Position numbers and translations under genes: made by a program | DNA from: Laburnicola sp. R22_1 | Taxonomy: Eukaryota; Ascomycota; Dothideomycetes; Pleosporales; Didymosphaeriaceae | Direction: 5' to 3' | Length of the DNA stretch: 64,000 bases | NCBI GenBank assembly: GCA_014281115.1 | Contig: JACONQ010000002.1 | Coordinates: 3,348,001-3,412,000, forward strand | Notes under the pieces: model-generated | Told to the model about the DNA's origin: nothing | Databases searched by the model: none | The model's input: the letters and a program-made list of their open reading frames with translations, nothing else | In this document: in pieces, positions 1-12,071 of the stretch | Layout: each line of letters starts with the position of its first letter | Position numbering within the stretch: the stretch's first letter is position 1

Positions 1-3000
1 AGATTAGTGCTAAGGGCTAGTGCGTATTAAATATAATCTTCGCAGCCTCTTGCCTAGGCGTTTAGTTCCTTCTAGCCTCTTTCTTTAAATTAGGGAGGCT
101 CTGGCGGTTTTAGTAGTTATAGGTCTAAGCTAGCTACTATTATTTAGAGTGGGACAATAGGCGCAATGCTAGTTCTTAGAGGCTTTCTCTTATCCTTCTT
201 ACTTAGTTGCTTGCTCTTTTATTCGCCCTTCTTACGTAAAGGGGAGTCCTCTCTAGAACTGCTAGACTCCTCTAATAAGTTACTACTATTATTAGGGTCG
301 CTTATATCCTCTTTAATAGTTTTGGGCATTAGTTATCTACTCTTACTCTTATTCTTCTTTGTTGTGGCTTTGGCGTCGCTTATAAGGATTAAGATTTTTT
401 ATTTATTATTATTAGGTTCTATTTTAACTTATAGGATCTTAAGTTAGTTTTATAAAACTTTAATAGTCTTGCGCTTCTTTGTAATCTTAATTTCTCACTT
501 AAGTTTCTCTTTCTAATATTGTATCTAAGCTTCTTTAGCGCTTAAGGCTGTTTGTCCTTTGTCTATGCCAGTTTGGCCTAGTCTAGAGTCCTTAATGCTA
601 GCGTGAGGTTGCCCCTTACTAGTTACTATCGCTCCGCTTAGGCCGGCTATAAAGGCCAGTCGTTAGCTTTAACAGACGTTGCTTATATTAGAATATAAGA
701 TATAAGATAGTAAGGAATTATATTATAAGATTGTGGGTACAATGCTTAATCTATTAATTTACTACTAAGGCGATTCCTTAAAAAAAGAAAAGTAGGTTTA
801 AAGACTATAAGGCCTAAAAAGAAAACTCTAACCTAGCCAAGACTAATCTAGGCTAGTCTAGGGCAACTAGGGGGTTACGCTACCATAGGGGACGCGTTGT
901 AACATATACGCACTATATATTCTAATAGTACCCTTTATAGGAATAATTATAGTTCTAATAAGAGTGCACCTAGAATAGCGTAGTATTAGGTACTTAATAC
1001 TCTTAGTTATAGGCACTATATACGTGCGCTGCCTTTACGCTAGTTAAAAATATGTTAATATTACTATCTAGCTATTAACTAGTGTTATAGAATATTTTAT
1101 TGTATTAGCTAGCGTATTTATTTTAGGGATAGCTTAGCTTATTATACTATTATATTAAAGTTAATTTTTTATTAACTTGCTAGTCTATTTAGTTAAGGTG
1201 CATCTTAGCTGCGTTTGTATATTAATACTAGCTTTGCTCTTTATCTAGCTATCTATTATGTTTATAGCGAGCTACTTATTCTATACACTTATTAGTATAA
1301 TAATCTCTACCTATTTTTTATAATATATATAACTTAATAATATATAAATTATAAATTCTACTAACTACTAGTACTCGCCCGCTTATAGAGCTAATATATT
1401 TTTATACTAGTCTATAGTAGTCTAGTTATACTATATTCTTAACTAAAGTTGTCTATATTTGCCTATTATTAGCTTTTTAACGCATTAACTTGTCTCGTAT
1501 AATATAGTATAGGATAGGAATATAGTAGGCGCAGTTATAGGATTGTTTATTATTAAGTCTATAGCTATTATATCTTTTATAGTCTTACGCCTGCTTATTT
1601 TAAAGATTTGCGCTACTATAGAATTTATATATAGTTCTATTACTTTAATATATACTACTACCGCTTTAGCGCCTTTATATAGTGCAGATTGTGCGTCCTC
1701 TAGTGCGAATATAGACTTGCCTAGAAGCCTATTATTATAGCCTCACTTTCTCCTATTTACTACTTTATTATATTATTACATTTATTTTATTAACCTTAAG
1801 AAGTTTTAGTTGCACTATTTTATAATCTCTAGAAGACAGTTTATTACTTACTTAAATATAAATATTTTAGAGTGTGTATTTATTACTCCGCGCGCTATTA
1901 TGGCTACTCTGCCTTTTTTTAAGTTTGTTTAGATTAGCTTACCTAGAATCTTGTTTCTAGCTAGGACAGTCTCTGCCTTCTAGTATATAATATAATACTC
2001 TATGTCTAATATATTAAGAATACTCTATATAGTGTCTTTAGCTATACATATAAAATATAGTATATATACGTATTTAAAGTTTAGTTTTATATAAGGTTGT
2101 ATCTTAGTGTAGAATTATTATAGCGTTAGCGTGTCTATTAGCTAAAAACCTACCTTATGATCTTAGTATTTCTACTTTATATTAGCTCTTAGTGCAAACT
2201 ATAGTTACTATAAATACGCGAAAATATTATAGTAAATTACTATAATAGTATTTAAACTATAGTAACTACTATTCTGCTAAAGTAGGTGTATAAGCCAAAT
2301 ATAAACAAGTGCCTTAGAAGTGCTATAACTATGCCTAGATTGCTATGCTTATTTTACGGCTATAAGATATATATTATAGGTAGATTATAGAATATAATAA
2401 ATTTTTAACTAAGGAGACTAAAGCTATAACTTTTGTTATTATTACTTATAACTTAGAAAAAGTTTTTATTACTACTATTAAAGTTACTATTACTATTAAT
2501 ATGGTCTTTAGCGTTTATATAATTGTGACTATTAGTATAACTAGAGCTGTGACTATTAATAGAAGGTATAATATTGTTAAATAAGTAAGCGTAATAATAT
2601 ATATTATTCTGTAACTATAATAAAAGCGGAGGATTGCTTATATAGTAAGGTTAGAAATAGGCAACTATATAGTGTTTAGTAGATACTAAATAAGATAAGG
2701 CGTATAGCGTTAATAAGGTAAAGATAAAGCTTAGTAGACGCGAATTTAAGAGTAGTCTAAATAATATAGTTGCTATATAAGTTACGTATTAGCTTCTTAA
2801 GCTTCTCTTTATATATTATCTCCTAAATTATAATTGTCTTAATGTCTATCTTAGTGTAATAGACGCACTTCTTAATAATATTAGAGCTAAACTTCTACTT
2901 AGGCAGCTTAGTAATATGGCCTTAGAAGCTAAGGCAAAGCAGAGTAGTAAAGTTTACTTTGTTAAGGTTAAGAATATACTACACTATATGTTATTACTAC

Positions 3001-3785
3001 TATTAGTTTGCTTTAGAGTTAGCACGTTATTACTAGAGAAGGACTACTATAACTTTAGTATGCTATTAGTGTATATAGAACGTTTAGGGTTGCTTAGGCC
3101 GCTTAGAATATATTTATAGTGCGGTTACTATAGTTTATATTCTATTATAGTAATCCACTATAACGTTTTTAGTAATATAAGGCTAATAGAATTTATTATA
3201 TTAATTAATTCTTATAGTAATAACTATAAATACTCTAAGCACTATTATCTAATAATAAACTCATTCTACGCATTATGCGTAATAGTTCTCTATATATATT
3301 TCTTTAATTTTCTTTTCTTTACCTTACTATATATTTCGCTATATTTTATTAGTTCTTTAATTACTAGTTATTATTATATATAGCGTTATACTCTAAAAAG
3401 TTAATATAGTTATTAACTATAAATATATAATTATTACTAGGATCTACTTTAAATCTACTATTAGATTAAACGCTATTATATTTATAGTTTATATTAGTAT
3501 TCTTTACTAGTATAATATGCGCTATGCTAATAATCTGTACTATATAAAAGTACTAATAAGTCTTTTAGTATTTAGTTTCTTCTAAGTATATTTCTTAGGC
3601 TAACTAGTTCTAAAGCTTAACAAAACTATAAATGTTATTTAGTTATCCCTAGTTTACTATCTTAAACATCTTAAGAAGAAAGCAAATATATAGGTTCTCT
3701 TACTTAGTAGAGTATATATTGTTTTATTTTATAATAGTAAATATTAGCTAAATCTGACCTATACGTCTACCTTTAAATGAGGTGT
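1..3785. other. AT-rich RIP-degraded desert, no intact gene
   Basis: The stretch is dominated by TA dinucleotides, with TAG and TAA in every frame and no open frame of meaningful length. Positions 166-447 are open on the + strand but read as a leucine-rich, low-complexity protein. The complementary strand there reads as a Ser/Lys-rich tail (KKNKSKS, ESSSSREDS), so any original coding sense was probably minus. I could not assign the ancestral element. Short open stretches at 1543-1740 and 2916-3119 look like chance or shadow frames. Confidence 0.7.
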
Positions 3786-3787
3786 TA

Positions 3788-5651
3788 ATATATTTATAAG
3801 CAAGCTATAAATACAAGCGAGCTGCAAACCCCACTAACTTTCTATAACGCGTTACCTATTAACTATAATAGCTTAACTAATACTTATTTAATTGTCCTAT
3901 AACGAAGCAGATATCTCTCTAGCTATCTTAGCTATTAATTAAAATTAGATCTAGAGCGTTAATTGCGCTGCAGCGACGTTTAACGTTCCTAAAAGTATAC
4001 TTTGCAGCTAACGCGCTAAAACTACTACGCAATATAATTATAAGCCTAAATTAATAAAGCTTACTAAGCTAGAAGAGGAGGTTATTATTAAGTATATACT
4101 TAACCTAGATTCGCGAGGCTTTGCACCTACTCTAGGTGCTATATAAGATATAGTAAATAAGCTACTCGCTAAGCGTAGCGCAGGCCACGTTGGCTAGTAG
4201 TAGCCTAGAAACTTTATTAAGCGAACAGACAGCCTTATAACGCAATTTAATTAAGTCTATAATTAACAGCGAGCCCTCTATAAGAACCTAATAGCTATAT
4301 AGGCCTAGTTTAAGCTAGTAGCACGTATAAAGGCCACCTACGATATTTGTAATAAGAACACCTTTAACTTTAATAAGACTGGCTTTCTAATAGGCAAGAT
4401 ATCCTTCTAGCTAGTTATTATAGGCTTAGAGAGACGTAGTTGGCCAAAAGCAATCTAGCCAGGTAATTGTGAGTGGGTGACAACAATCTATAGAATTAAC
4501 GCTGCTAGGTAGGCAATTCCGCTCTTCGTTATCTTTACTAGCAAGTACTACCTCTTAGCCTAGTACAAGGGCGACAATATACTAGGTAACTAGACTATTA
4601 GTCTTAGTAATAATAGGTAGACTATAAATAAGCTTAGTATTACCTAGCTATAGTACTTTATTAAAGTATATAGTAGAGCGTAGAGTAGGTGCGCATTAGC
4701 TCCTAATACTTAATAGCCATAAGAGCTATAACTCACTCGAATTCTAGGAGATCTATAGGAAGAATAAGATCTATACTCTATGTATGCCACTATATTTATT
4801 ACACCTCCTACAGCCACTTAATATGGGCTACTTCTCGCTGTTAAAGCAAGCGTATAGGCGCTAGATTAAGGGCCTAATACGTAACTATATTAACTATATT
4901 ACTAAGCTTAAGTTTCTACTAGCCTTTTGCGTCGCCTATAACTAGTTAATTATAAAGGAGAATATCTGCGCAAGCTTTTAAGGCTCTAGGCTAGTCCTAC
5001 ACAATTTAGAGGCAGTGCTCTTAAAGCTTAATATTAAGCTTCGTACACTGTCGCCAGCGCTAGCGCCAGCAGCCCTACTAGAGGCCCTATAGGAGTCTGC
5101 AACACTAAGCAACGCACGCGAGCTAGGCGCTTAGTTAACTCTAGTTTATAAGTAGATTTAAAGGCATTAGAGATCCTCTCCTACCTTAGTTATCTAGTCG
5201 CTTAATTAGCTTATAAGAGGCGCTAAAAGAATAGCGTATTTAATAGTGTTTATGTGTAAGGAGATAGCTACTCTACAAAGGGCAAATAAGGTAGTTATAA
5301 TGCGTAAATAGCGCAAAAAGAAGCGGATCTAAAAGCGAGACACTATATTAAAGGCAAAGAGAGAGGATATTATTGCTTAAAAGGCTATTAAGCAGCAACT
5401 AGAGGGAGAAATATAGCAAGACAAGGCGTAGTTAGTTGCGAGCCAGTAGGCTTCTACGCGCTGCAGGCGCTGTAGGGAGCCTGGGCATAACTCGCGCACG
5501 TGTAAGAAGGCTTCTATAAATACTACTTAATTTAGGATAGCTATTATATTAATAGAATATTAATGCGTTGTGAATTTATATGCTGCGAAAGGCTTAGAGA
5601 CTTAGTAGGGTTTATAGCTCGCTTATATTCGCAGCTTACTTATAAACACGT
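3788..5651 (+). mobile_element. Fot1/pogo-type DNA transposon, copy 1 (dead, most degraded)
   Basis: The 1,864-bp element is bounded by TA at 3786-3787 and 5652-5653. Its ends are inverted repeats of about 45 bp that differ mostly by C/T and G/A transitions: the 5' end reads ATATATTTATAAGCAAGC and the 3' end reads in reverse complement ACGTGTTTATAAGTAAGC. The interior keeps recognisable pieces of a pogo-superfamily DDE transposase: an entry helix-turn-helix region, a PPTVAM-like middle, and a tail ending near 5,520 in a CCHC zinc knuckle (CRRC..PGHNSRTC). All three catalytic Asp codons now read Asn (FNKTGF, LNSHKS, QPLNMG). Dozens of in-frame stops fit RIP of CAA/CAG and TGG. TIR and C-terminal tail resemble copy 3, so these two form one family. 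Confidence 0.85.
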
Positions 5652-5653
5652 TA

Positions 5654-6821
5654 TTATAATTATATTCTTAAACCTATATATTATAATTAAGCTACTTGCT
5701 ATTGTCTTGCTAATTTAGTATATATTAAACAGTCTTTTAGTCTTCCCATAATATTTTACTATCTAGCCTTTTAGTTTCCCTCTAGTACCTAAATAATAGG
5801 TGGATTGTTATTATATAGAGATTAATCTAACTAGGATTATCTTTAAGCTATTTAGCATCTCTTTAATGCGAGCTTATTCTACTAGCTTTAATTATACTCT
5901 TCTTTTGTAGTATTACTACGAGCGCATTATATAGTCTAAGAAATTTAATATAAGTTATATTGTTTTAAATAGTTGTCTAATAATATAGATTTAACCCCTT
6001 CTTTGTTATAAGTAGGAATTTGGACGTTTTAATGGTGTATTAGCTTAATAGAGCCAGTTTAGCTAGTCTATTAATCTGCATCTCTTTTAGCCTCTATATC
6101 TTAGTTATTAGCTCCTCTATATAGTACTTTACTAGAGTCTTATATATCTAAATCTTAGTCTATTAAGCGTTTAGACTACTTATCTGCGCTAGAGTTCTCT
6201 TATAGTTTGTTAATTAGAACTAGTTCTTAATAAGGAATATATGGGGGCTTTTACATATATAGTAGAGTTATAGTTTAGCAATAGTCTATATTACTATACT
6301 ATCTATATATAGTAAGTAATTATATAAAGTTTTAGTATCTAAAAGTGCTTTGTGTGTAGTGAATAGAAGTTAACTAATTTCTACTTATACGTATTAACTT
6401 GCTAGAGAGATTTAAGTATATAGTTAAGTGTTTTCTTATTATAGCTGTGGTAATAAAAAATTATAATAAAGTTATATACCCTGCAGAGATACTATATAGC
6501 ATCTAGCTTACTTTGTAGAAGGGGGGCAAATACTATTAAAATTTGCTTTATAAGGGTCTTTTATTTGTTTTTAGACTATTGCGATATTTAACTATTTAGT
6601 ATATAGTTAAAGACTTTTAGGCCTAGGAAGTAAGGCACCTTTTAGTAACGCTTATTAATCTAACTTGTCTCTAATATTGTGTATTGTGTCCTTAAGTTGC
6701 TATATATTAAGTTAACTAGACCTATTAGCCAATTAATAGTGTGCTTTATAAGTCCTTTATAGAGTTAATATAAGAGGTCTAGTATAAAAGCTATATGTAT
6801 ATTTATAAATAGAAACTTTTA
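5654..6821. other. AT-rich desert between transposons, unassigned
   Basis: This is RIP-degraded sequence with no open frame. The minus strand carries short runs that look ex-coding (charged, helical), but no family motif is recognisable. It may be the 5' part of the Ty3/gypsy element that resumes at 8,700, because a gag-like frame is already open where copy 2 ends. Confidence 0.4.
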
Positions 6822-6823
6822 TA

Positions 6824-8696
6824 ACGTACTCCACAACCGAGCGACTCACCCAACCAAGCGACTTACTTTTGCCAAGACCCCACCAAAACGTGCTACCATC
6901 AATAGTACAACGCGATGCCTTAACAACACAACAAACTACTAGCATTAAACGAAGCTTGTATACAGCTTACAATCCAGGCTATTAAACAAGACGCGTCACT
7001 TTCGCAAAGACGCGCTGCCGCTATCTATAACATCCCTTAAAAGACCTTTAGCCAACAACGCGCTAGAATCGCCTTCCAACGCGACTGCCCACCCAACATA
7101 ATAAAGCTTACTATAAGAGAGGAGAAGGCGATTATATAGCATGTACTCAACCTAGACTTGCAAGGATTCCCGCCACAGCTTGCTACTGTGGAGGATATAG
7201 CTAATTCTTTGCTAGCTAAGCGGCATCGCGACCCTATGGGCCATAACTAGGCTCTAAACTTTGTTAAGCGCCAGCCAGAGCTTAAAGTCAAGTTTAATCG
7301 AAAGTACGACTATAAGAGAGCCCTCTAGGAGGATCCTAAGGTGATACAAGGCTGGTTCCGGCTTGTGGAGAATATAAAGGCTAAGTATAGTATCCTAGAT
7401 AAGGACACCTATAATTTTGACGAGTCTGGCTTTATAATAGGCATAATATCAACTGGAGCAGTAGTTACAGGCTCTAAGTGTTAAGGACAGCTAAAGCAGG
7501 TGCAGCAGGGCAATAGGGAGTAAATAACAGTCATCCAAGGCATTAACGCAATAGGGTAGTAGATCCCACCCTTTATTATCTTTGGGGGCAAGCACCACCT
7601 CTCCGCCTAGTATAAGGAGAAGGATCTACCTTATGATTAGGTTATTGCAGTCTCTAAGAACAGCTGGACAACAAATAAGCTTAGTCTGCAATAGCTAAAG
7701 CACTTTAATAAGCATACAAAGAGGCGTACTATTAGTAGAGCACGTTTGCTCATTATTAATAGCCACAAAAGTCACAACTCGCTCGAATTTCAGGATTACT
7801 ATAAAAAGAGTAATATTATTACTCTCTATATGCCTCCACATTCGTCGCACCTCTTGCAGCCACTTGACGTGGGTTGTTTTGCGCCGTTAAAGAAGGCGTA
7901 TGGGCGCCAAGCCAAGAATCTAATGCGCAACCACATCACGCACATCACTAAAATCAAGTTCCTACCTTGCTTTATTGCTGCTTTTAAGGCTTTAATTACT
8001 AAAAGTAATATCAAAGGAGGCTTTCAAGGTGCTGGCCTAGTGCCCCACAACCCAGAGGCTGTACTATCGCAGCTTGACGTCCGCCTGCGTACGCCTCCAG
8101 AATGTACTATTCGCGATAGTACATAGGAGTCGCAAACTCCGCGAAATAGTACAGAACTTGGGTCACAATTAATGCTGGTTAAGCAGAGGATTTAAAGGCA
8201 TGTGGATAGTTCCCTAACTTATATAGTTGAGGCGGTAGAAAAGCTCGTTAAAGGCGCCAAGCTAATAGGGCATTCTTTGGTGTTAATAACTAAACGCAAC
8301 GCCGAACTTTAAGCTGCTAATAAGGCCGCCACGCGACGTAAATCGCACAAAAGAAAGCGATTGCAGCAAGAAGAAGCTCTTACAGCTAAAAAGGGCCAGC
8401 GGCTGGCTACTCTAAAGGACTTTGCGGCGCGCAGTGATGGCAAGAAGGCAAAGAAGAGGGCGCGCGTTAATAGAGGCGAGCCAACTCAACGGCGCTGTGG
8501 ACGCTGCGGCGAGCCTAGGCACAATAGAACAACGTGTAAATAACCTACAGAAGTAGATTCTAAATAGATTGGCCTATTTAGACTATTGATAATAGTTCGT
8601 ATTAACTCTGTACTGTCGTGAATAGTACATGTTTTAGTGGGGTCTTGGCAAAAGTGAGTCGCTCGGTTGGGTGAGTCGCTCGGTTGTGGAGTACGT
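6824..8696 (+). mobile_element. Fot1/pogo-type DNA transposon, copy 2 (dead)
   Basis: The 1,873-bp element has TA duplications at 6822-6823 and 8697-8698. The terminal inverted repeats are about 57 bp and nearly identical; each holds two tandem copies of a roughly 16-bp motif (ACCGAGCGACTCACCC), the subterminal duplication common in Fot1-like elements. The ends continue into CCAAGACCCCACCAAAACGT, shared with copy 4, so copies 2 and 4 are one family. The GC content of the ends contrasts with the flanking desert. Confidence 0.95.
6915..8543 (+). pseudogene. pogo-type DDE transposase with C-terminal zinc knuckle (copy 2, RIP-inactivated)
   Basis: Reading from the ATG at 6915, one frame runs to the TAA at 8541-8543, interrupted by more than ten TAG/TAA codons where copy 4 has Trp or Gln. 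Order of parts: an N-terminal DNA-binding half (an AAAIYNIP recognition-helix-like segment, then the REE..II/IL.LD..GFPP region), and a DDE_1 catalytic domain with FDESGF (first Asp kept), INSHKSHNS near 7,755 (second Asp now Asn), and [21 protein letters not shown] (third Asp kept). The protein ends in a basic, KR-rich stretch and a CCHC knuckle (CGRC..PRHNRTTC). Assigning it to the pogo/Fot1 branch of Tc1/mariner rests on the HLLQPLDV and LEF motifs. Broken and non-functional. Confidence 0.9.
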
Positions 8697-10222
8697 TACA
8701 AAGTTAAAGATACTAGCTGCCTATTATATAGCCCTATAGTAATAGCTTAGAGTGCTCTAAGGTTACCTACTTAATAACTACGTCTCGCGTATTAACTATT
8801 AAGACTTAGAAAACTACATCACGCAATCTATAGAGTTAGAATAGGCGCTTTAGTAAGAGTTAGATACTATATATACTTATATTACTAAGCTTAGAGGATA
8901 GCCACCTATATGCGTTATTTATTATTATTAACCTTATAATACTAGATAGTTTGCAGCAGATCTAAATTAGCTAATTCTATCTATTAAATAACTACTAAAT
9001 ATAGAAGTTTATTATACACCTACTAATATTTTATTACTTAATTATACACATTCTTCTCTTACTTTAGACTTATAATATAACTCGCGTACTATAAGCTATA
9101 TAAGTTACGCATAATAATAGACCTATCTAATACTCTCTTATAAAGTATTCCTATTCCTATAACTTATAGTAGACCCTTAGTACTTATATTAGATCTGTAT
9201 GTCTAAAGTAGATTATTTCTCTAATAAAAACAAAGATAAAAATAACTATAAATGTTAGCGTGTTATATTAATAGATAAGCTATAGACTCTTTTAAATAAA
9301 TAGTTGCGTATTATATACTTGTGCAGTTAACTTAAGAGATAGGTATAGACCCTTCTATACCTACATTATAAGACTACTATAACTATCGCTAATATACTTA
9401 ACTACCTTAATAAGATCTATATATCTAAAAATAAGCTATTAGACGCCTAGGAGAAGATTATAGAAGATTTCCTAGTTTAGGGCCCTAGGAAGACACTTAC
9501 TAACTAGCACGCGCGATTTATAGCTATTATTAACTTTCTTAATATACCTAACTACCTACTAATAAATTAAGCCTATTAACTTATATATACTTATATTATT
9601 TATACTACTAATATATTATTTATGCCTAGAGAATCTTATGCGTTTTATATAGATTAAGCCTTATATATAGAGCGCCTTAACTATAAGTCTACTATAGGTC
9701 GCTTTAGTATGTCTACTACAGTGCCTAATTATTTAAAACCTCACTTAATAAATATTATCACTACTAAATCTAATACCGCAATACGTACTACGTCCTTCGC
9801 TCTACGCATATGTAGAACTACTAGACGTAATAATTATAGACGCATATTACAAGAATTAGATCTGCTAGCTAAGGCTAATATATATTTTAAATATAAAGTT
9901 GCAGAATATTACGTAATAGACGCTACTACTAGTTATTATAATAATATAATTACTCTAGTAAAGGATATTAAGTACTTCTATATTATCCTCTCTAGCCCTA
10001 TTAACTATAAAGACGCGTAATATATCTACACTATTTAAATAAATCCTAACTAACTATATAGTATCTATAGATATAATAGCTTGCGCAATAAGTTACCTAA
10101 GTATATAATCTCTAATAAGGACAATATACGTTATAGTTAGGACTATAAGAATAATAATAAGTTATATTTTTAGTAGCTTCTAAGCGAAACTGCGCAAGAA
10201 AGCGATATTAACAGCGTATATA

Positions 10223-12071
10223 ACATGGATGGCAAGCGAGCGGCGTAGGCAAGCGAGCGGCGCACCCCATCAACTTTCGCACCCGCTCTAAACGCGTCCT
10301 ACAACAACTCCACGCCACAACACTCAAATGGCTTCAAAGGAAGCAGATGTTCAGCTTGCCATCTTTTTAATTAATACCAGCCAGATCCAAAGTAACTAAG
10401 CTGCTGCAGCAGTCTACAATGTACCCGAAACAACGCTCCGCCGCCGACGCGCTGGGAGACCTACGCGACGCAATTGCCAGCCCAACTCGAAGAAGCTCAC
10501 CCAGCTAGAAGAGGAGGTGATAATTCGTCATATACTTGATCTGGACCTACGTGGATTTTCGCCTACCTACTTAGCAATTCGCGATATGGCAGATAAGCTG
10601 CTAGCTGCGCGCGGCGCAGGCCAGGTTGGACAGAAGTGGCCAGCCAACTTTGTTAGGCGTACAGACTCTCTTAAGACGTGTTTTAACCGAGCCTACGATA
10701 GACAGAGAGCTCTCTGTAAGGATCCTATCCTAATTAGCGCCTGGTTCAAGCTTGTAGAGTAGACTAAGGCCAGGTACGGCATCTGCGATGAGGACGTCTA
10801 CAATTTTGATGAGGCTGGCTTCATAATGGGCAAGATTACGACTCAGCTTGTTGTTACAGGGTTAGAGAGGAGAGGCCGGCCAAAGGCTGTCCAGCCTAGA
10901 AACCGCGAGTGGGTGACACTTGTCCAAGCAATCAACGCTGCTGGCTGGGCTATCCCACCGTTTATTATCTTTGCTGGCCAGCACCACCTATCTGCTTAGT
11001 ACAAGGAGGATATCCCGCGCGATTGGGCTATATCTCTTAGCGACAACGGCTGGACAACAAACAAGCTTGGAGTTGAGTGGCTAAAGCACTTTATCAAGCA
11101 TACAGAGACCCGGATTGTTGGCACGCGTAGGCTGCTTATCCTTAATAGCCATGCGAGCCACCACTCTCTTGAATTTCAACAGCTCTGCAAGGAGAACAAC
11201 ATCTACACGCTCTACATGCCGCCTCACTCCTCGCATCTGCTGCAGCCACTTAATGTGGGCTGCTTCTCGCCATTAAAGCGCGCGTACAGCCGAGAGGTTG
11301 AGGCTCTAATCCGTAACTACATCAACCACATCACGAAGCTTGAATTCCTGCCAGCCTTCAAGACAGCCTTTAAGCAATCATTTACATCAGCCAATATCTA
11401 TTCAGCCTTTCAAGGCGCAGGCCTTGTTCCTCTCCAGCCTGAAGCTGTTCTGTCAAAGCTGGATGTGCAGCTTCGTACGCCTTCACCAGCTGCTCTGCCA
11501 GAGGCTCTCTAGGAAGCCAAAACGCCGAGCAACATACGTGAGCTTGAGGCTCAATCAACTCTAATCCGTAAGCGCGTTCAACGGCACAAGAGCTCCTCGC
11601 CTGCCTCTATTATTCAGGCGATTAATCAACTTAAGAAGGGTGCTAAAGTAATAATGCTCTCAGCTAAGCTTATGCGCGATCGGATTACTAGCCTTAAGAG
11701 AGCCAATAAGGCAGCAACTAAGCGTAGACAGCGCAAAAAGAAGCGGATACAGAAGCAGGGGACCTTAACAAAGGGAGAGGGAGAGAATATACTTGCTCAA
11801 AAGGCGGCTAACCAGCAGATAGAGCATGAACAGCGTCAAAGTGGAGAGCGATCAGGCCTAAGCCGCCAGGCTCTGGCGCGCTGCACAAGGTGCAGAGAGC
11901 TTGGGCATAACTCACGTACGTGCAAAAAAGATACTTTAAATACTGCTTAATCTATTGTATCAAAATCTATATAGTATATTATATTGTGGTTAAGCTGCGC
12001 GACTTCAAAGGTGCGAAAAGTTAATGGGGTGCGCCGCTCGCTTGCCTGCGCCGCTCGCTTGCCATCCATGT
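10223..12071 (+). mobile_element. Fot1/pogo-type DNA transposon, copy 3, nested inside the gypsy element
   Basis: The 1,849-bp element is bounded by TA at 10221-10222 and 12072-12073. The inverted repeats are about 50 bp with at most a few mismatches. Each end carries a tandem duplication of GGCAAGCGAGCGGCG. Gypsy gag-like sequence runs up to the left junction and gag-pol resumes after the right one, so this insertion is younger than the retroelement. It is the least RIP-mutated of the four left-hand copies. Confidence 0.95.
10328..11950 (+). pseudogene. pogo-type DDE transposase with C-terminal zinc knuckle (copy 3, four in-frame stops)
   Basis: From the ATG at 10328 a 541-codon frame runs to the TAA at 11948-11950 with only four internal stops, all of the RIP type (for example Trp to TAG at about 11,000). 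Visible parts: an N-terminal CENPB-like helix-turn-helix (AAAAVYNVPETTLRRRRAG), the LTQLEEEVIIRHIL.L second DNA-binding segment, and a DDE_1 catalytic core with YNFDEAGF (Asp 1 kept), [14 protein letters not shown] (Asp 2 to Asn, codon 11144-11146) and [20 protein letters not shown] (Asp 3 to Asn). The C-terminus is lysine-rich (KRRQRKKKR) and ends in a CCHC knuckle (CTRC..LGHNSRTC) that probably binds nucleic acid. Two lost catalytic residues plus the stops make it dead. Confidence 0.92.

Noticed and set aside
166..447. 93-residue leucine-rich open frame resembling a membrane protein
   Set aside because: The other strand has Ser/Lys/Glu-rich text typical of a real protein tail, and the leucine run is the antisense of Lys/Ser codons.
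7826..8014. Minus-strand open frame inside copy 2
   Set aside because: It is the antisense of the transposase DDE domain.
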